DNA from: an uncultured bacterium
GTDB lineage: Bacteria > Cyanobacteriota > Vampirovibrionia > Gastranaerophilales > Gastranaerophilaceae
Direction: 5' to 3'
Length of the DNA: 64,000 bases
Assembly: GCA_950022695.1 (NCBI GenBank)
Contig: CATLLN010000002.1
Location: forward strand, 388,520 to 452,519
Under the pieces are notes generated by a model. It did no database searches. It saw nothing but the letters and a program-made list of their open reading frames with translations, and had not been told where the DNA came from. Shown piece by piece: positions 18,138-26,947 of the stretch. Every line of letters begins with the position of its first letter. The first letter of the stretch is position 1. A program made the position numbers and the translations under genes.

Positions 18138-18199
18138 TGTCACTCTGAACTCGATTCAGAGTCTTTATAACGAGATACTGAAACAAGTCCAGTATGACA
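18138..18199. repeat. Imperfect palindromic intergenic repeat, 62 bp
   Basis: The left arm (from TGTCACTCTGAACTCG) and the complement of the right arm (TGTCATACTGGACTTG) align with few differences. Each arm has a smaller CTGAA...TTCAG inverted repeat. It lies between the divergent helicase and cca genes. The TGTCAnnCTGnACT pattern is of the type found in dispersed bacterial palindromic elements. Only one copy is seen in this window. Confidence 0.6.
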
Positions 18200-18292
18200 A
18201 AACGTATTAATAACTTTCATTTTACACTATTTTACGCTAAAATCAACATATGAACATCATCAATATAAATGAGGGTAAATATTTATTTCTGA

Positions 18293-18298
18293 TATTAT
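18293..18298 (+). promoter_or_regulatory. -10 box of a likely leaderless cca transcript
   Basis: TATTAT ends 7 nt before the ATG at 18306, and no Shine-Dalgarno sequence is present. This distance places the transcription start at or next to the ATG. Confidence 0.5.
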
Positions 18299-18305
18299 GT
18301 GCAAA

Positions 18306-19394
18306 ATGAATCTTAAAGATAAAAACTTATATTATATTGGCGGAGTGGTCAGAGATGAACTCCTCGGCAAAGAAAGTTTTGATATTGACCTTACATATCA
18401 GGGAAATGCGATTGAGTTTGCACAAACCCTGCCTGATGCCGAAATTCTACAAATTAATGAGCCTTTTGGAACTGTTAGAATCAAACTTGATGGTGAAGAA
18501 ATTGATATAGCATCAACCCGAAGCGAAATTTACCCCCAAAAAGGTCATCTTCCAAAGGTAAATAATATCGGATGTTCGTTAAAAGAAGATATTTTGCGCC
18601 GCGATTTCACAATTAATGCTATGGCAAAATCAACTTTTACAGGTGAAATTATTGATTACACAAGCGGACTTGAAGATATAAAAAATAAAAAACTAAGAGT
18701 GCTCCACGATAACAGTTTTATTGATGACCCGACAAGAATTGTACGCGGATTGAAATTTTCCGTGCGCTTTGGGTTTGAACTTGACGAACATACAAAAAAA
18801 CTTCAAGATAAATATTTGCAAAATATAAATTATGATATGTCATACAAGCGCCTAAAAAAAGAACTTGTCGAAACTTTTAGCCTCAACTTATGGACAGCAT
18901 TTGAAAAATTTGTAAATGAAGGAATCTATAAACTTATCAGTCCGCAAGAATTTACCCTGCCGCAAACTAATTTGGAAGAACTTATTAAAGAGTACAAACC
19001 AACATTTCCCTGGATAATTTATGTCGGACTTCTTCCGAATATTTCAAACTTGCCGCTTACAAAAACAGAACAAAAAATTGTTGATGATTTTAAAGTTTTG
19101 GAGAGAAAAAGCTACAATTCTGACTTTGAGATCTACAAAGCTTTTGAAGGAATAAATTTAGAGACAATTTTGATGTTTGCAACCGTAAACCCTGAAATAA
19201 CAGGAAGATATATAGATAAATTAAGACATATAAAACCTGAAATAACAGGAAAAGACCTTCAAGGAATCGGGATTGCTCCATCTCCTAAATACTCTGAAAT
19301 TTTTGATTTCATCCTGAGTGAAAAATTAAAAAATCCTGCGCTTAACAAAACGCAGGAAATTGAACTTGTTAAAAATTTCTATTTAATCCCGTAA
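18306..19394 (+). CDS. cca: CCA tRNA nucleotidyltransferase / poly(A) polymerase family protein
   Basis: 362 aa, class II nucleotidyltransferase that adds or repairs the tRNA 3' CCA end. The N-terminal catalytic motif is YIGGVVRDELLG followed by FDIDLTYQG (DxD metal site). RRDFTINAMA and DDPTRIVRGLKF are the next conserved blocks. Whether it adds CCA, CC or A alone cannot be decided. I prefer the ATG at 18306 over 18297, because TATTAT sits 7 nt before it. The 3' end overlaps the convergent solute-binding gene by 16 bp. Confidence 0.9.
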   Translation: MNLKDKNLYYIGGVVRDELLGKESFDIDLTYQGNAIEFAQTLPDAEILQINEPFGTVRIKLDGEEIDIASTRSEIYPQKGHLPKVNNIGCSLKEDILRRDFTINAMAKSTFTGEIIDYTSGLEDIKNKKLRVLHDNSFIDDPTRIVRGLKFSVRFGFELDEHTKKLQDKYLQNINYDMSYKRLKKELVETFSLNLWTAFEKFVNEGIYKLISPQEFTLPQTNLEELIKEYKPTFPWIIYVGLLPNISNLPLTKTEQKIVDDFKVLERKSYNSDFEIYKAFEGINLETILMFATVNPEITGRYIDKLRHIKPEITGKDLQGIGIAPSPKYSEIFDFILSEKLKNPALNKTQEIELVKNFYLIP

Positions 19395-20164
19395 TCAGCT
19401 TTTATCTTTTTCAAGTTTCCTTTTCGGGTTTCAATATCAATTACATTATTTACTGCACGAATCAGGTCACGCGACTCAATACCTTTACGAAATGCGACTG
19501 CATAACGTTCTTTCGTGTATCTTTTTGGAAGAAGCACAACACTATCATCTTTCAATGCCATTCCAAGCAAAATTGTATCATCTGCTACAATTGCATCCGC
19601 TTTACCAGCTTTTAATGCCTTATAAGCATCTGGATAATTTCTGTAACCAATTACACCTACATTTGGAACAGCAGTTCTCAAGCTTGTTTCAACGGTTGAC
19701 CCGAAAACAATAATAGCACGTTTACCGTTTAAATCCCTCAAAGACTTTACACTTGAGCCTTTTTTGACCAACAAAGCCTGCCCTGCAGTGTGATACGGCA
19801 TTGAAAAATCCAAAAGTTCCTGACGTTTTGAAGTTATTGACATAGTCGCAATAATCATATCAACTTCATTCGAATAAAGTTTCATCATTCTGTCTGATGC
19901 CGAAACCGGAACAAATTCAACTTTTTTATCGCTTCCCAAAATTCCGCGCGCGATAATCCTTGCTAACGCCGCATCATAACCAGAATAATGTCCTTTTTTA
20001 TCAAGAAAACCGAACGGATAAGTATCAGTCTTAACACCGACAATAAGTTTATCCCGCTTTAAAATTGTATTTAAATCATTTGCCATAGGTTCATCCTGTT
20101 TTTTACCGCAGCCGCAGCAAACAAAGATTACAACCATCAATAACGCTAATATTTTCTTTAACAT
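19379..20164 (-). CDS. Amino-acid-type ABC transporter substrate-binding lipoprotein
   Basis: 261 aa. The N-terminus MLKKILALLMVVIFVCCGCGKK is a lipoprotein signal; the lipobox is weak (CCGC, no leucine at -3). The mature protein is a family 3 solute-binding protein: KLIVGVKTDTYPFGFLDKKG, then SGYDAALARIIARGI, VDMIIATMSITSKRQELLDFS and GKADAIVADD. Ligands of this family are usually polar amino acids. No permease or ATPase gene is next to it, so it is an orphan here. GAGGA precedes the ATG. Confidence 0.88.
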   Translation of the reverse strand: MLKKILALLMVVIFVCCGCGKKQDEPMANDLNTILKRDKLIVGVKTDTYPFGFLDKKGHYSGYDAALARIIARGILGSDKKVEFVPVSASDRMMKLYSNEVDMIIATMSITSKRQELLDFSMPYHTAGQALLVKKGSSVKSLRDLNGKRAIIVFGSTVETSLRTAVPNVGVIGYRNYPDAYKALKAGKADAIVADDTILLGMALKDDSVVLLPKRYTKERYAVAFRKGIESRDLIRAVNNVIDIETRKGNLKKIKADYGIK

Positions 20165-20247
20165 AATTTTCCTCTTTTTCTCATAATACCTTATTAAACC
20201 TTTAAGTCAAAAAAGTTAAATATATTTATTTTTTTTAAAATTTAAGC

Positions 20248-20253
20248 TATTAT
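20248..20253 (+). promoter_or_regulatory. -10 box of a likely leaderless aroK transcript
   Basis: TATTAT is followed by six A residues and then the aroK ATG at 20260. No Shine-Dalgarno sequence exists upstream (the preceding bases are almost only A and T). Confidence 0.55.
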
Positions 20254-20259
20254 AAAAAA

Positions 20260-20763
20260 ATGAAAACTATAGTATTAACAGGGATGATGGGTTCAGGCAA
20301 AACGACAATTGCAAAACTTTTATCCGAAAAATTAAATTTCAAATATACCGATATTGATTTTCTTATTGAAGAAAAAGAAAATATGAAAATTTCAGAAATT
20401 TTTGCTCAAAAAGGAGAAAACTATTTTCGCAAATTTGAACAGGAAATTATTTTATCTTCTTTTATTACGGGAAATACAATAATCTCTCTCGGCGGCGGAG
20501 CTTTTGAAAATCCCGAAACCCGAAAGTTTTTACTAAATAATTCAACTGTGATTTATCTAAAAACTTCACCAGAAACAATTTATGAACGTATAAAAAATAA
20601 CACGACAAGACCGCTTCTTTGTGGTAAAATGTCAGTAGAAAAAATTGACGAAATCCTCAGAATAAGAGAAAAAAATTACGAATCTGCATCCATAATTATA
20701 AATACAAATAACAAAACACCAAATAGAATAGTTGAAGAAATTACAGGAGCTTTACATGATTAA
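20260..20763 (+). CDS. aroK: Shikimate kinase
   Basis: 167 aa. It phosphorylates shikimate at O3 with ATP in the chorismate pathway. The P-loop GMMGSGKTT is at residues 6-14. The shikimate-binding TDIDFLIEE (31-39), FRKFE (57-61) and GGGAFE (77-82) are present, as is the lid arginine region NTTRPLL. It overlaps aroB by 8 nt (ATGATTAA), forming a two-gene operon. It probably starts from a leaderless message. Confidence 0.95.
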   Translation: MKTIVLTGMMGSGKTTIAKLLSEKLNFKYTDIDFLIEEKENMKISEIFAQKGENYFRKFEQEIILSSFITGNTIISLGGGAFENPETRKFLLNNSTVIYLKTSPETIYERIKNNTTRPLLCGKMSVEKIDEILRIREKNYESASIIINTNNKTPNRIVEEITGALHD

Positions 20764-21835
20764 TTTATCCGTAAATATTAGCGAAAAAGAAATTAATTAT
20801 CCAATTTATATAAATAACAGCGATTTAAACAAATTAAAAAAATCAATTCTTGATGAAATGAATCACAAAAATTATATAGTAATTTATAGTAAAAAAGTTC
20901 ACAAATTATATTCAAAAATTTTAGATTTTCCAAAAGATAGAACCCTTGTCCTACCTGATGGAGAGCATCAAAAAAATCATAAAAATTTATCAAAAATTTT
21001 AGATTTTGCCCTCTCAAAAAATTTAAAAAGAGAAGATGCAATAATTGCAGTCGGCGGCGGTGTAATTGGTGATATTTCAGGATTTGCGGCATCTATTTAT
21101 ATGCGCGGTATAAACTTTATACAAGTCCCGACAACCCTGCTTGCAGCTACAGACAGCTCTGTCGGCGGAAAAACCGCAGTAAATACAAAATTCGGTAAGA
21201 ACTTAATAGGTTCGTTTTACCAGCCAAAAGCCGTTTTTATTAACGTTAATTTCTTAAAAACACTAGATGAAAAACAATTCAAAAGCGGACTTGGTGAAGT
21301 TTTAAAATACGGGTTTATTGAAAAATGCTGTGAACCTGACAATGACGCTCACCTGATAAATTTTTTAACCGAACACTATCAAAAAATTTTAAGCAAAGAT
21401 ATTTTAACACTGAAAGAACTCATAAAAATGTGTATCAAATTAAAAATCGCAGTGGTTCAAAAAGATGAAAAAGAATCCGGCTTAAGAAAGATTTTAAACT
21501 ACGGCCACACTTACGGTCACGTTGTGGAAAACCTGACAAATTACAGAAAATATACCCACGGCGAATGCGTAATCGAAGGGATTAATTTTGCAATGAAACT
21601 TGCCCTGAATCTTAACCTTATTGATAAAGAATACAAATTTTTATGTGAAGATTTAATCAACAAATATGAATACAAACCGCTTCAAAATTTTGATAAAAAT
21701 AAAATTATAAAAACAATTACAAACGATAAAAAAGCAACGGATGAATATATAAAATTTATTCTCCCGACAGGTTATGCATCTGTTTGCGAGTATGATTTTA
21801 CCACAGAAGAATTGTCAGAATATTTATTAGCTTAA
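20756..21835 (+). CDS. aroB: 3-dehydroquinate synthase
   Basis: 359 aa. NAD- and metal-dependent conversion of DAHP to 3-dehydroquinate, step two of the shikimate pathway. Clear motifs are DGEHQKNH, the NAD loop GGGVIGDISGFAAS, PTTLLAATDSSVGGKTAVN, and the metal ligands in GEVLKYG, NYGHTYGHVVEN and THGECV. I chose the ATG at 20756, since AGGAG lies 7 nt before it inside aroK. This start overlaps aroK by 8 nt. Confidence 0.95.
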   Translation: MINLSVNISEKEINYPIYINNSDLNKLKKSILDEMNHKNYIVIYSKKVHKLYSKILDFPKDRTLVLPDGEHQKNHKNLSKILDFALSKNLKREDAIIAVGGGVIGDISGFAASIYMRGINFIQVPTTLLAATDSSVGGKTAVNTKFGKNLIGSFYQPKAVFINVNFLKTLDEKQFKSGLGEVLKYGFIEKCCEPDNDAHLINFLTEHYQKILSKDILTLKELIKMCIKLKIAVVQKDEKESGLRKILNYGHTYGHVVENLTNYRKYTHGECVIEGINFAMKLALNLNLIDKEYKFLCEDLINKYEYKPLQNFDKNKIIKTITNDKKATDEYIKFILPTGYASVCEYDFTTEELSEYLLA

Positions 21836-21861
21836 CAAAGTTGATTTCCTTACCAGAAGCT

Positions 21862-21902
21862 GTTAGTATAAATATAGTTTATAGTACCTAAAATATACTA
21901 AC
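21862..21902. promoter_or_regulatory. Inverted repeat operator upstream of the HxlR gene
   Basis: GTTAGTATA (21862-21870) and TATACTAAC (21894-21902) are perfect 9-bp arms 23 bp apart. They end 9 bp before the ATG and overlap the probable promoter (TTGATT at 21841, TAGTAT 17 bp later). HxlR dimers bind such dyads, so autoregulation is likely. Function is inferred. Confidence 0.55.
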
Positions 21903-21911
21903 GGAGTAAAA

Positions 21912-22259
21912 ATGAATTCTAAAGACCTACCAAAGTGCCCAATTGAAACAACATTAAAAATGCTTGGATGTAAGTGGAAAGTCCTTATAATCCGCGAACT
22001 TTTAACAGGTACAAAACGCTTTGGCGAACTAAAAAAAGCAGTAACTGGAATAACACAAAAAGTCCTGACATCTAAACTTCGTGAAATGGAAGAACTTGGA
22101 CTTGTGGAACGCAAAATTTACCCTCAAATTCCGCCAAAAGTTGAATATACACTGACAGACATCGGCTGCAGCCTTCGTCCGGTTTTAGAATCACTGAAAG
22201 ACTGGGGAAAAGACTATAAACGCTATACAAAACTTGTTGAAAAAATGAGAATTAATTAA
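21912..22259 (+). CDS. HxlR-family winged-helix transcriptional regulator
   Basis: 115 aa. The family start is visible as KCPIETTLKMLGCKWKVLII, then FGELKKAVTGITQKVLTSKL (recognition helix), EMEELGLVERK and the wing VEYTLTDIG. These regulators usually sense redox or electrophiles. Cysteines at residues 9 and 20 could serve, but that is inference. GGAG lies 7 nt before the ATG. A perfect inverted repeat precedes it. Its 3' end overlaps the convergent 69-aa gene by 8 bp. No obvious target enzyme is next to it. Confidence 0.92.
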   Translation: MNSKDLPKCPIETTLKMLGCKWKVLIIRELLTGTKRFGELKKAVTGITQKVLTSKLREMEELGLVERKIYPQIPPKVEYTLTDIGCSLRPVLESLKDWGKDYKRYTKLVEKMRIN

Positions 22260-22461
22260 AATCACTTTCAGCTACAACTGAAGCTATTAATTCGCCGTAG
22301 CTGTTAACAATTCCGTTTGTTTCTTCAACTATATATCTGATACCGGTTTTACCTTCAATTGCCTGTTCTGCACAGTCCATCGCTTCATCCCAATCCTTGA
22401 ATTCTCCGATTAAGTTTTTTGATAATTCAGATTTGTCTGTTGATGTATAAACTTGAAACAT
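22252..22461 (-). CDS. Small hypothetical protein (69 aa)
   Basis: Acidic 69-aa protein of unknown function (MFQVYTSTDKSELSKN ... DWDEAMDCAEQAIEGKTGIR). A mixed alpha/beta fold is likely. There is no signal or membrane segment. GGAG lies a few bases before the ATG. It lies just downstream of the SulP gene on the same strand, 19 bp from its stop... the order on the minus strand is this gene first, then SulP follows, so they may share a message. I do not recognise a family. Confidence 0.6.
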   Translation of the reverse strand: MFQVYTSTDKSELSKNLIGEFKDWDEAMDCAEQAIEGKTGIRYIVEETNGIVNSYGELIASVVAESDFN

Positions 22462-22480
22462 AATTTCTCCTTTTTTTCTT

Positions 22481-24112
22481 TTATTCTATCACAGAAAAAT
22501 CCAAATGAGCTTCGCTAAGTGCCTTATTTATAGCATCGGTTTCATCTTGCAAAAGCGCATCTTCACCAATCTGCGAAATAATTTCCATTGATTTTAACTG
22601 ATTAAAAACTTTGTCATTCGGAATTACAAGATAAAGCTTAATTTTTTGTGCCTGAAGTCTTACTATAATATCTTCAAGCGCAAAAATCGCAGACATATCA
22701 AGTTCTGAATTTGATGAATAATTCAAAATAATATACCGTGTTCCCAATAATTCATCAAAATGCGAAACAATCTGGGTAATAGAACCAAAAAAGAACTGTC
22801 CGTCAATATGTAAAATTCTAATTTTATAATGAGATTCACGTTCAACCTTTGTTTCAAACGGTGTATAATCAGCAGGATTATATTTTTCTACAACTTTGAT
22901 ATTCGTATTATCAGCAACACGTTTTGCATACAAAATTGCCGCCAAAATCACACCAATGCCGAGCGCAAAAATCAAATTATAAAATACAGTTAAAAACAAC
23001 ACTGCAAGAAGCACATATAAATCATCTTTCGGCGCATATTTTAAAACTTTAACGACTTTCAAGTCCAAAATATCATAACCGATTTTGATAAGAATTGCTG
23101 CAAGCACACAAATAGGAATCTGAGAAATAAATCCTGTAAATTTAAACAAAACAACAGCTAAGATAATTGAACACAATATTGCAGAAACTCTTGTTGATGC
23201 TCCAGCTTTGACTGCCGCAACACTTCGCATAGTAGCCGCAGTACCATACATAGAACCCGTTAATGCACAAAAGATGTTACCAATCCCTTGAGATGCAACA
23301 AGGCGCTTTGAATTGTGTTTTACCTTAGTCAAAGAATCCATTATAATCCCCGTTAACAAACTTTCACTTGTTGCAATGAAAGCAAGAGTTAAAGCCGCCG
23401 GGATATCACGCATTACAGAATCAAGTGTAAAATGCGGAATATAAGCATGAGGCAGCGAAAAACTTATACCCGTAATTTTTTCAACATCAAGCCCAAAATG
23501 ATAAGCAACTCCTGTCATAATTACAAGTGCTAAAAGCTGTGACGGTATAATTTTTGTAATAAATTTCGGAGTAAAGAACAGAAAAAACAGAGTTCCAACA
23601 CCCAAAAATGCCGCCTGAATATTTATACTGCGAAACAATTCAGGATAATACAAAAGAGTTTTAATAGTTGATGAATGCACCGCACCGCCTAAAAGAGGAG
23701 ACAATTGTAAAATTATTATTATCATCCCGATACCTGTCAAAAAACCTGAGATTACAGGATATGGAACATATTTAATCATTCTTGGAACCGGTGTTAAAGA
23801 AATAATTATCTGAAAAAATGCCGCCATAACAAGAATCGGAATTACATTTGCGAGATTACCTGAAACACCCGCTACAATAACTGCTGTTACTATTGCAACC
23901 GGTCCGGTAGGTCCGGAAATTAATGGTAAATTACATCCCAGAACACCTGCAATAAATGATAGTATTATTGCCCCCCAAATACCTGCACCGGCTCCCAAAC
24001 CCGATGCTACACCAAACGCCAAGGCTTGTGGAAACGCAATAATACTTGCGATAATTGCACCAAACAAATCACCTTTTATATTAATTAATTTTTCTTTAAT
24101 ACAATTTACCAA
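22481..24112 (-). CDS. SulP family inorganic anion transporter with STAS domain
   Basis: 543 aa. About ten to twelve hydrophobic segments occupy residues 15-420. The SulP signature is in the N-terminal part (FPQALAFGVASGLGAGAG, PLISGPTGPVAIVTAVIV). The cytoplasmic C-terminus (about 445-530) is a STAS domain: ILHIDGQFFFGSITQIV and LDMSAIFALEDIIVRL. Substrates of the family are sulfate, bicarbonate or dicarboxylates; which one applies here cannot be read. It lies 38 bp or so before nothing conserved on its upstream side, where a terminator closes the 124-aa gene. Confidence 0.92.
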   Translation of the reverse strand: MVNCIKEKLINIKGDLFGAIIASIIAFPQALAFGVASGLGAGAGIWGAIILSFIAGVLGCNLPLISGPTGPVAIVTAVIVAGVSGNLANVIPILVMAAFFQIIISLTPVPRMIKYVPYPVISGFLTGIGMIIIILQLSPLLGGAVHSSTIKTLLYYPELFRSINIQAAFLGVGTLFFLFFTPKFITKIIPSQLLALVIMTGVAYHFGLDVEKITGISFSLPHAYIPHFTLDSVMRDIPAALTLAFIATSESLLTGIIMDSLTKVKHNSKRLVASQGIGNIFCALTGSMYGTAATMRSVAAVKAGASTRVSAILCSIILAVVLFKFTGFISQIPICVLAAILIKIGYDILDLKVVKVLKYAPKDDLYVLLAVLFLTVFYNLIFALGIGVILAAILYAKRVADNTNIKVVEKYNPADYTPFETKVERESHYKIRILHIDGQFFFGSITQIVSHFDELLGTRYIILNYSSNSELDMSAIFALEDIIVRLQAQKIKLYLVIPNDKVFNQLKSMEIISQIGEDALLQDETDAINKALSEAHLDFSVIE

Positions 24113-24160
24113 AAAATTACTCCTTATTTAACCGATTTTGAAATTTTATCATAAACACAC

Positions 24161-24188
24161 AAAAAATGAGGACTTTTAAAAGCCCTCA
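24161..24188 (-). terminator. Terminator of the 124-aa gene
   Basis: TGAGG (24167-24171) and CTTTT pair with AAAAG and CCTCA (24184-24188). On the minus strand the stem is followed by T6. It lies 25 bp after the stop of the 124-aa gene and before SulP. Confidence 0.7.
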
Positions 24189-24212
24189 TAATTTGATTTA
24201 TATTTATATTAC

Positions 24213-24587
24213 TTATAAACTCGCTAACTTCATACTAAGTGATTTAAAAAACGGAAGTTTTTCGTCAAGCTGAATATCTGAAATAATCGGAAATTCCACA
24301 ACAACTTCGTTTGGATTTTCAATAATATATTCTGCAATTTCTTCCTCATCAATATCACAATCTTCAAAAACAGTAATTTCTTCATATTCAGGGATTTCAT
24401 CAAACAAAGAATCATCTTGTTCTACTTCAATCAAACCATCTTTCATAAGAACCTGTCTGAATTCCTTTCCTAAAGCTTCAATTTCTGTTGGTGCAGACTG
24501 AAAAAGACTGCTAAATTTAGTTGCTTTAGTTCTCATCTTTAGATTATTTATATCTTTTAAATTATTTCTGATAGTTTGTGCTAACAT
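24213..24587 (-). CDS. Acidic hypothetical protein (124 aa)
   Basis: Unknown function. The first 45 residues are basic and polar (MLAQTIRNNLKDINNLKMRTK). The middle is strongly acidic (EQDDSLFDEIPEYEEITVFED, then DIDEEEIAEYIIENP). There is no signal peptide or membrane segment. A weak AGG site precedes the ATG and a terminator follows. It could be a secreted or regulatory small protein, but nothing in the sequence decides this. Confidence 0.6.
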   Translation of the reverse strand: MLAQTIRNNLKDINNLKMRTKATKFSSLFQSAPTEIEALGKEFRQVLMKDGLIEVEQDDSLFDEIPEYEEITVFEDCDIDEEEIAEYIIENPNEVVVEFPIISDIQLDEKLPFFKSLSMKLASL

Positions 24588-24682
24588 ACAATACCTGCCT
24601 CTCGCCCCACGTATTAAGTATATGTTCTAAGCCCTAATTTGACATACCCCATATAGATGAGATTTCATTGCACAAAACTATT

Positions 24683-26191
24683 TTATTGATATTTAATTAC
24701 TAATTTTGACATATTATTTCCAATAAGCTTGTCTATATCAGCTTTAAACCGTTCATACTGTCCTGCAGTACAAACAATTTTGCCGGTTACTTCTTCAAGT
24801 TTAGTTGGGAATTTTGTTATTAGAGAATTATACAATTTATTTTTATTATATAAGATTAAATCTCCATCAATAACTTTAACATTCGAAAGCAAAATATCTT
24901 CGTTTAACCCAAACATTGAATAAGGTACTGTAATACCTCTTGTTGCACTAAGTATATATGACGGACGATAAGTACCTATTTGAAGAGTTTTATCATCCAA
25001 ATATTTTACATCAACACCCAAATGCTTAAACATTGCAAAACTGTTATTATCTTTTATTGCCTTCATAAATGTTGATTTCATATTTGGCAGCGTTTCATTT
25101 AATTTTTCGCTAATCATCAATGCTTGTGAAGCTTTTGGACCTTCATCTGTAATTGCAGAATGAAGCTTTAAACCTCTTTTATTTATAAATTCTCTAATTT
25201 CACCTACTAAATTTAGCGGGACAATATTGTTATTTTCTACACCTTGAATTTGATCAATTTTTCCTCGCAAAGTAGTCATACCAACTAATGGTTCCCAAAG
25301 ATTTGACTTTCCGCGTTCTAAATATATATAAAAATCTCCATCTTCTAATGCTGCCTCTGCTTTGTCTACACTTGATCGTGTACACCAGTTACGACAACTC
25401 AATATTTCAAGCATTTTAATATTTTTATCTTTATGAATTTTATCATGCGCTATAGATGGAACTTTTACCCATACAGATTCATTATCAGAAAGTCCTAAAT
25501 CCATAAGTAAATTATCACGCAGCCTATGAGTATACATATCTATAAACGCAGGAGATGCACATCTAACTGCTCTATCTTTAGGTTCTATATTAGAAAATCC
25601 TTTTATAGTCTCCAAAAGAGCTTTTTCATTAAATGGAACAGGTATATGACGATTACTTTCCTTTAATTCACTTGATATCGCACTCCAAATTACAAGTCTT
25701 AATGAATCATCTTCTTTTATGTGAGCAACTAATTCAGGATTTACCAAAAACATTGATTCTTCCGGAGATCTTAAATATTTTAAAAACGTACGCCAATCTT
25801 CCATACGTTGAGTACGAGCTTCATTAATTTTGCCTATCGAAAACTCTCTAATATCTTGCGGTATATAACTTTTCCATTTTATTTTATCACTTACACTATA
25901 ATTATATGGAAGAAACATTCTATCTTCATTAAATAATGATTTAACAGCTTCTCCTATTTTATTTGCCGAAATTCTTTCTCCTCCGACATGATATTTTTTA
26001 TTACTGCCTAAAATTTCAGCAGCTAAATATTCAAATACAGTTTTATATGTTGAAGCCGGTGACTTACCTGTAAAATTAACAGTATCTGAAGAAGCTAATC
26101 CCTTATTAAATCTTAAAACAGGATGGGGATTACTTGTACGCTTGTTATATATATTAGAAGCTAAACTTATATTATTTATACCTGATATCAT
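24683..26191 (-). CDS. Hypothetical protein with N-terminal NFTG motif and a WCT-type domain
   Basis: 502 aa. I chose the ATG at 26191 and not 26236, since AAAGG lies 5 nt before it. A disordered N-terminus contains VNFTGK (residues 38-43), a motif shared with other small proteins here. Around residues 265-345 it has CRNWCTRSSVDKAEAAL, GDFYIYLERGK and KIDQIQGVENNNI. This W-C-T...A...L..GDFYIY...GK...I..IqG..N pattern resembles a domain I remember from phage-like and secreted effector proteins, but I cannot name it firmly. No signal peptide. Possibly a secreted effector; this is inference. Confidence 0.65.
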   Translation of the reverse strand: MISGINNISLASNIYNKRTSNPHPVLRFNKGLASSDTVNFTGKSPASTYKTVFEYLAAEILGSNKKYHVGGERISANKIGEAVKSLFNEDRMFLPYNYSVSDKIKWKSYIPQDIREFSIGKINEARTQRMEDWRTFLKYLRSPEESMFLVNPELVAHIKEDDSLRLVIWSAISSELKESNRHIPVPFNEKALLETIKGFSNIEPKDRAVRCASPAFIDMYTHRLRDNLLMDLGLSDNESVWVKVPSIAHDKIHKDKNIKMLEILSCRNWCTRSSVDKAEAALEDGDFYIYLERGKSNLWEPLVGMTTLRGKIDQIQGVENNNIVPLNLVGEIREFINKRGLKLHSAITDEGPKASQALMISEKLNETLPNMKSTFMKAIKDNNSFAMFKHLGVDVKYLDDKTLQIGTYRPSYILSATRGITVPYSMFGLNEDILLSNVKVIDGDLILYNKNKLYNSLITKFPTKLEEVTGKIVCTAGQYERFKADIDKLIGNNMSKLVIKYQ

Positions 26192-26348
26192 ATTTACCTT
26201 TAGTATTTTTTGTTTGAAAGCATGAAAAATCCTCAAGCAAAAATTTTGCGATATTAAATATATAATCCTTAATAAATTTTAACAATAAAATAAAAAACAA
26301 ATAACAAAAAATATTTTCTCAAGGTTTAGTACAAAAAAGGAGTATAAT

Positions 26349-26921
26349 ATGACAGAAATCAATTTCACATCAACATACAGGATTCCAATAACACAAGCAG
26401 GCATAAATAGTGCAAAAAAAACACGTCTAAAAGAACTTATTGAATCTTATCCTAACGGACTTATAGGAAAAAGTAAAACAGGCAATGCTAGAATTTCAAT
26501 TCCTGACAGCGAAGATGCAACATTTATTGGAAAACTGAAAAAAATAGGCTACAAAGTTTATCAAAAATTTGAAGGTGAAAATATTACTAAAGATAAAATT
26601 GATGTATTTATAAAAGAACGACTTGATTCCAGAAACTACCATCAAAAAGGTAAAAATCCACAAAAGTTATCACGCTCAGTAAAAGAACAAAGAAGATACG
26701 AAAGACGTTTGGACGAAAAACCATTTGAGGAAAAACCGGTTGAAGAAGTAATCGAAGAAATTAAACCACAACCAAAAACTCAAGAAATCGGTGTTTATAA
26801 AGAATTACAATTAACAGAGAAAGAAAAAGATATAATTAGAAAATCACCGGGTTATATTAAACTTAAAAGTGAAGAAGGATCTGAATTTGCAGATGCTGTA
26901 TATTTCGGAATTAACAAATAA
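26349..26921 (+). CDS. Hypothetical protein with N-terminal NFTSTYRIPI motif
   Basis: 190 aa, unknown function. MTEINFTSTYRIPITQAG at the N-terminus resembles the start of the 99-aa protein in the ribosomal operon (VTFSGIYDINFPAG). A basic middle (RSVKEQRRYERRL) is followed by a proline/glutamate linker (EEKPVEEVIEEIKPQPK) and a short C-terminal helix-rich segment. AGGAG precedes the ATG, and TATAAT overlaps the spacer. A perfect terminator ends it. It is divergent from the 502-aa NFTG protein. Confidence 0.65.
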   Translation: MTEINFTSTYRIPITQAGINSAKKTRLKELIESYPNGLIGKSKTGNARISIPDSEDATFIGKLKKIGYKVYQKFEGENITKDKIDVFIKERLDSRNYHQKGKNPQKLSRSVKEQRRYERRLDEKPFEEKPVEEVIEEIKPQPKTQEIGVYKELQLTEKEKDIIRKSPGYIKLKSEEGSEFADAVYFGINK

Positions 26922-26947
26922 AAAAACGGATTTAAATCCGTTTTTTT
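26921..26947. terminator. Bidirectional terminator (190-aa gene / nrdG)
   Basis: AAAAAACGGATTT (26921-26933) is perfectly complementary to AAATCCGTTTTTT that follows, giving A- and T-runs on both strands. It serves the two convergent genes; its right edge overlaps the nrdG stop. Confidence 0.85.
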
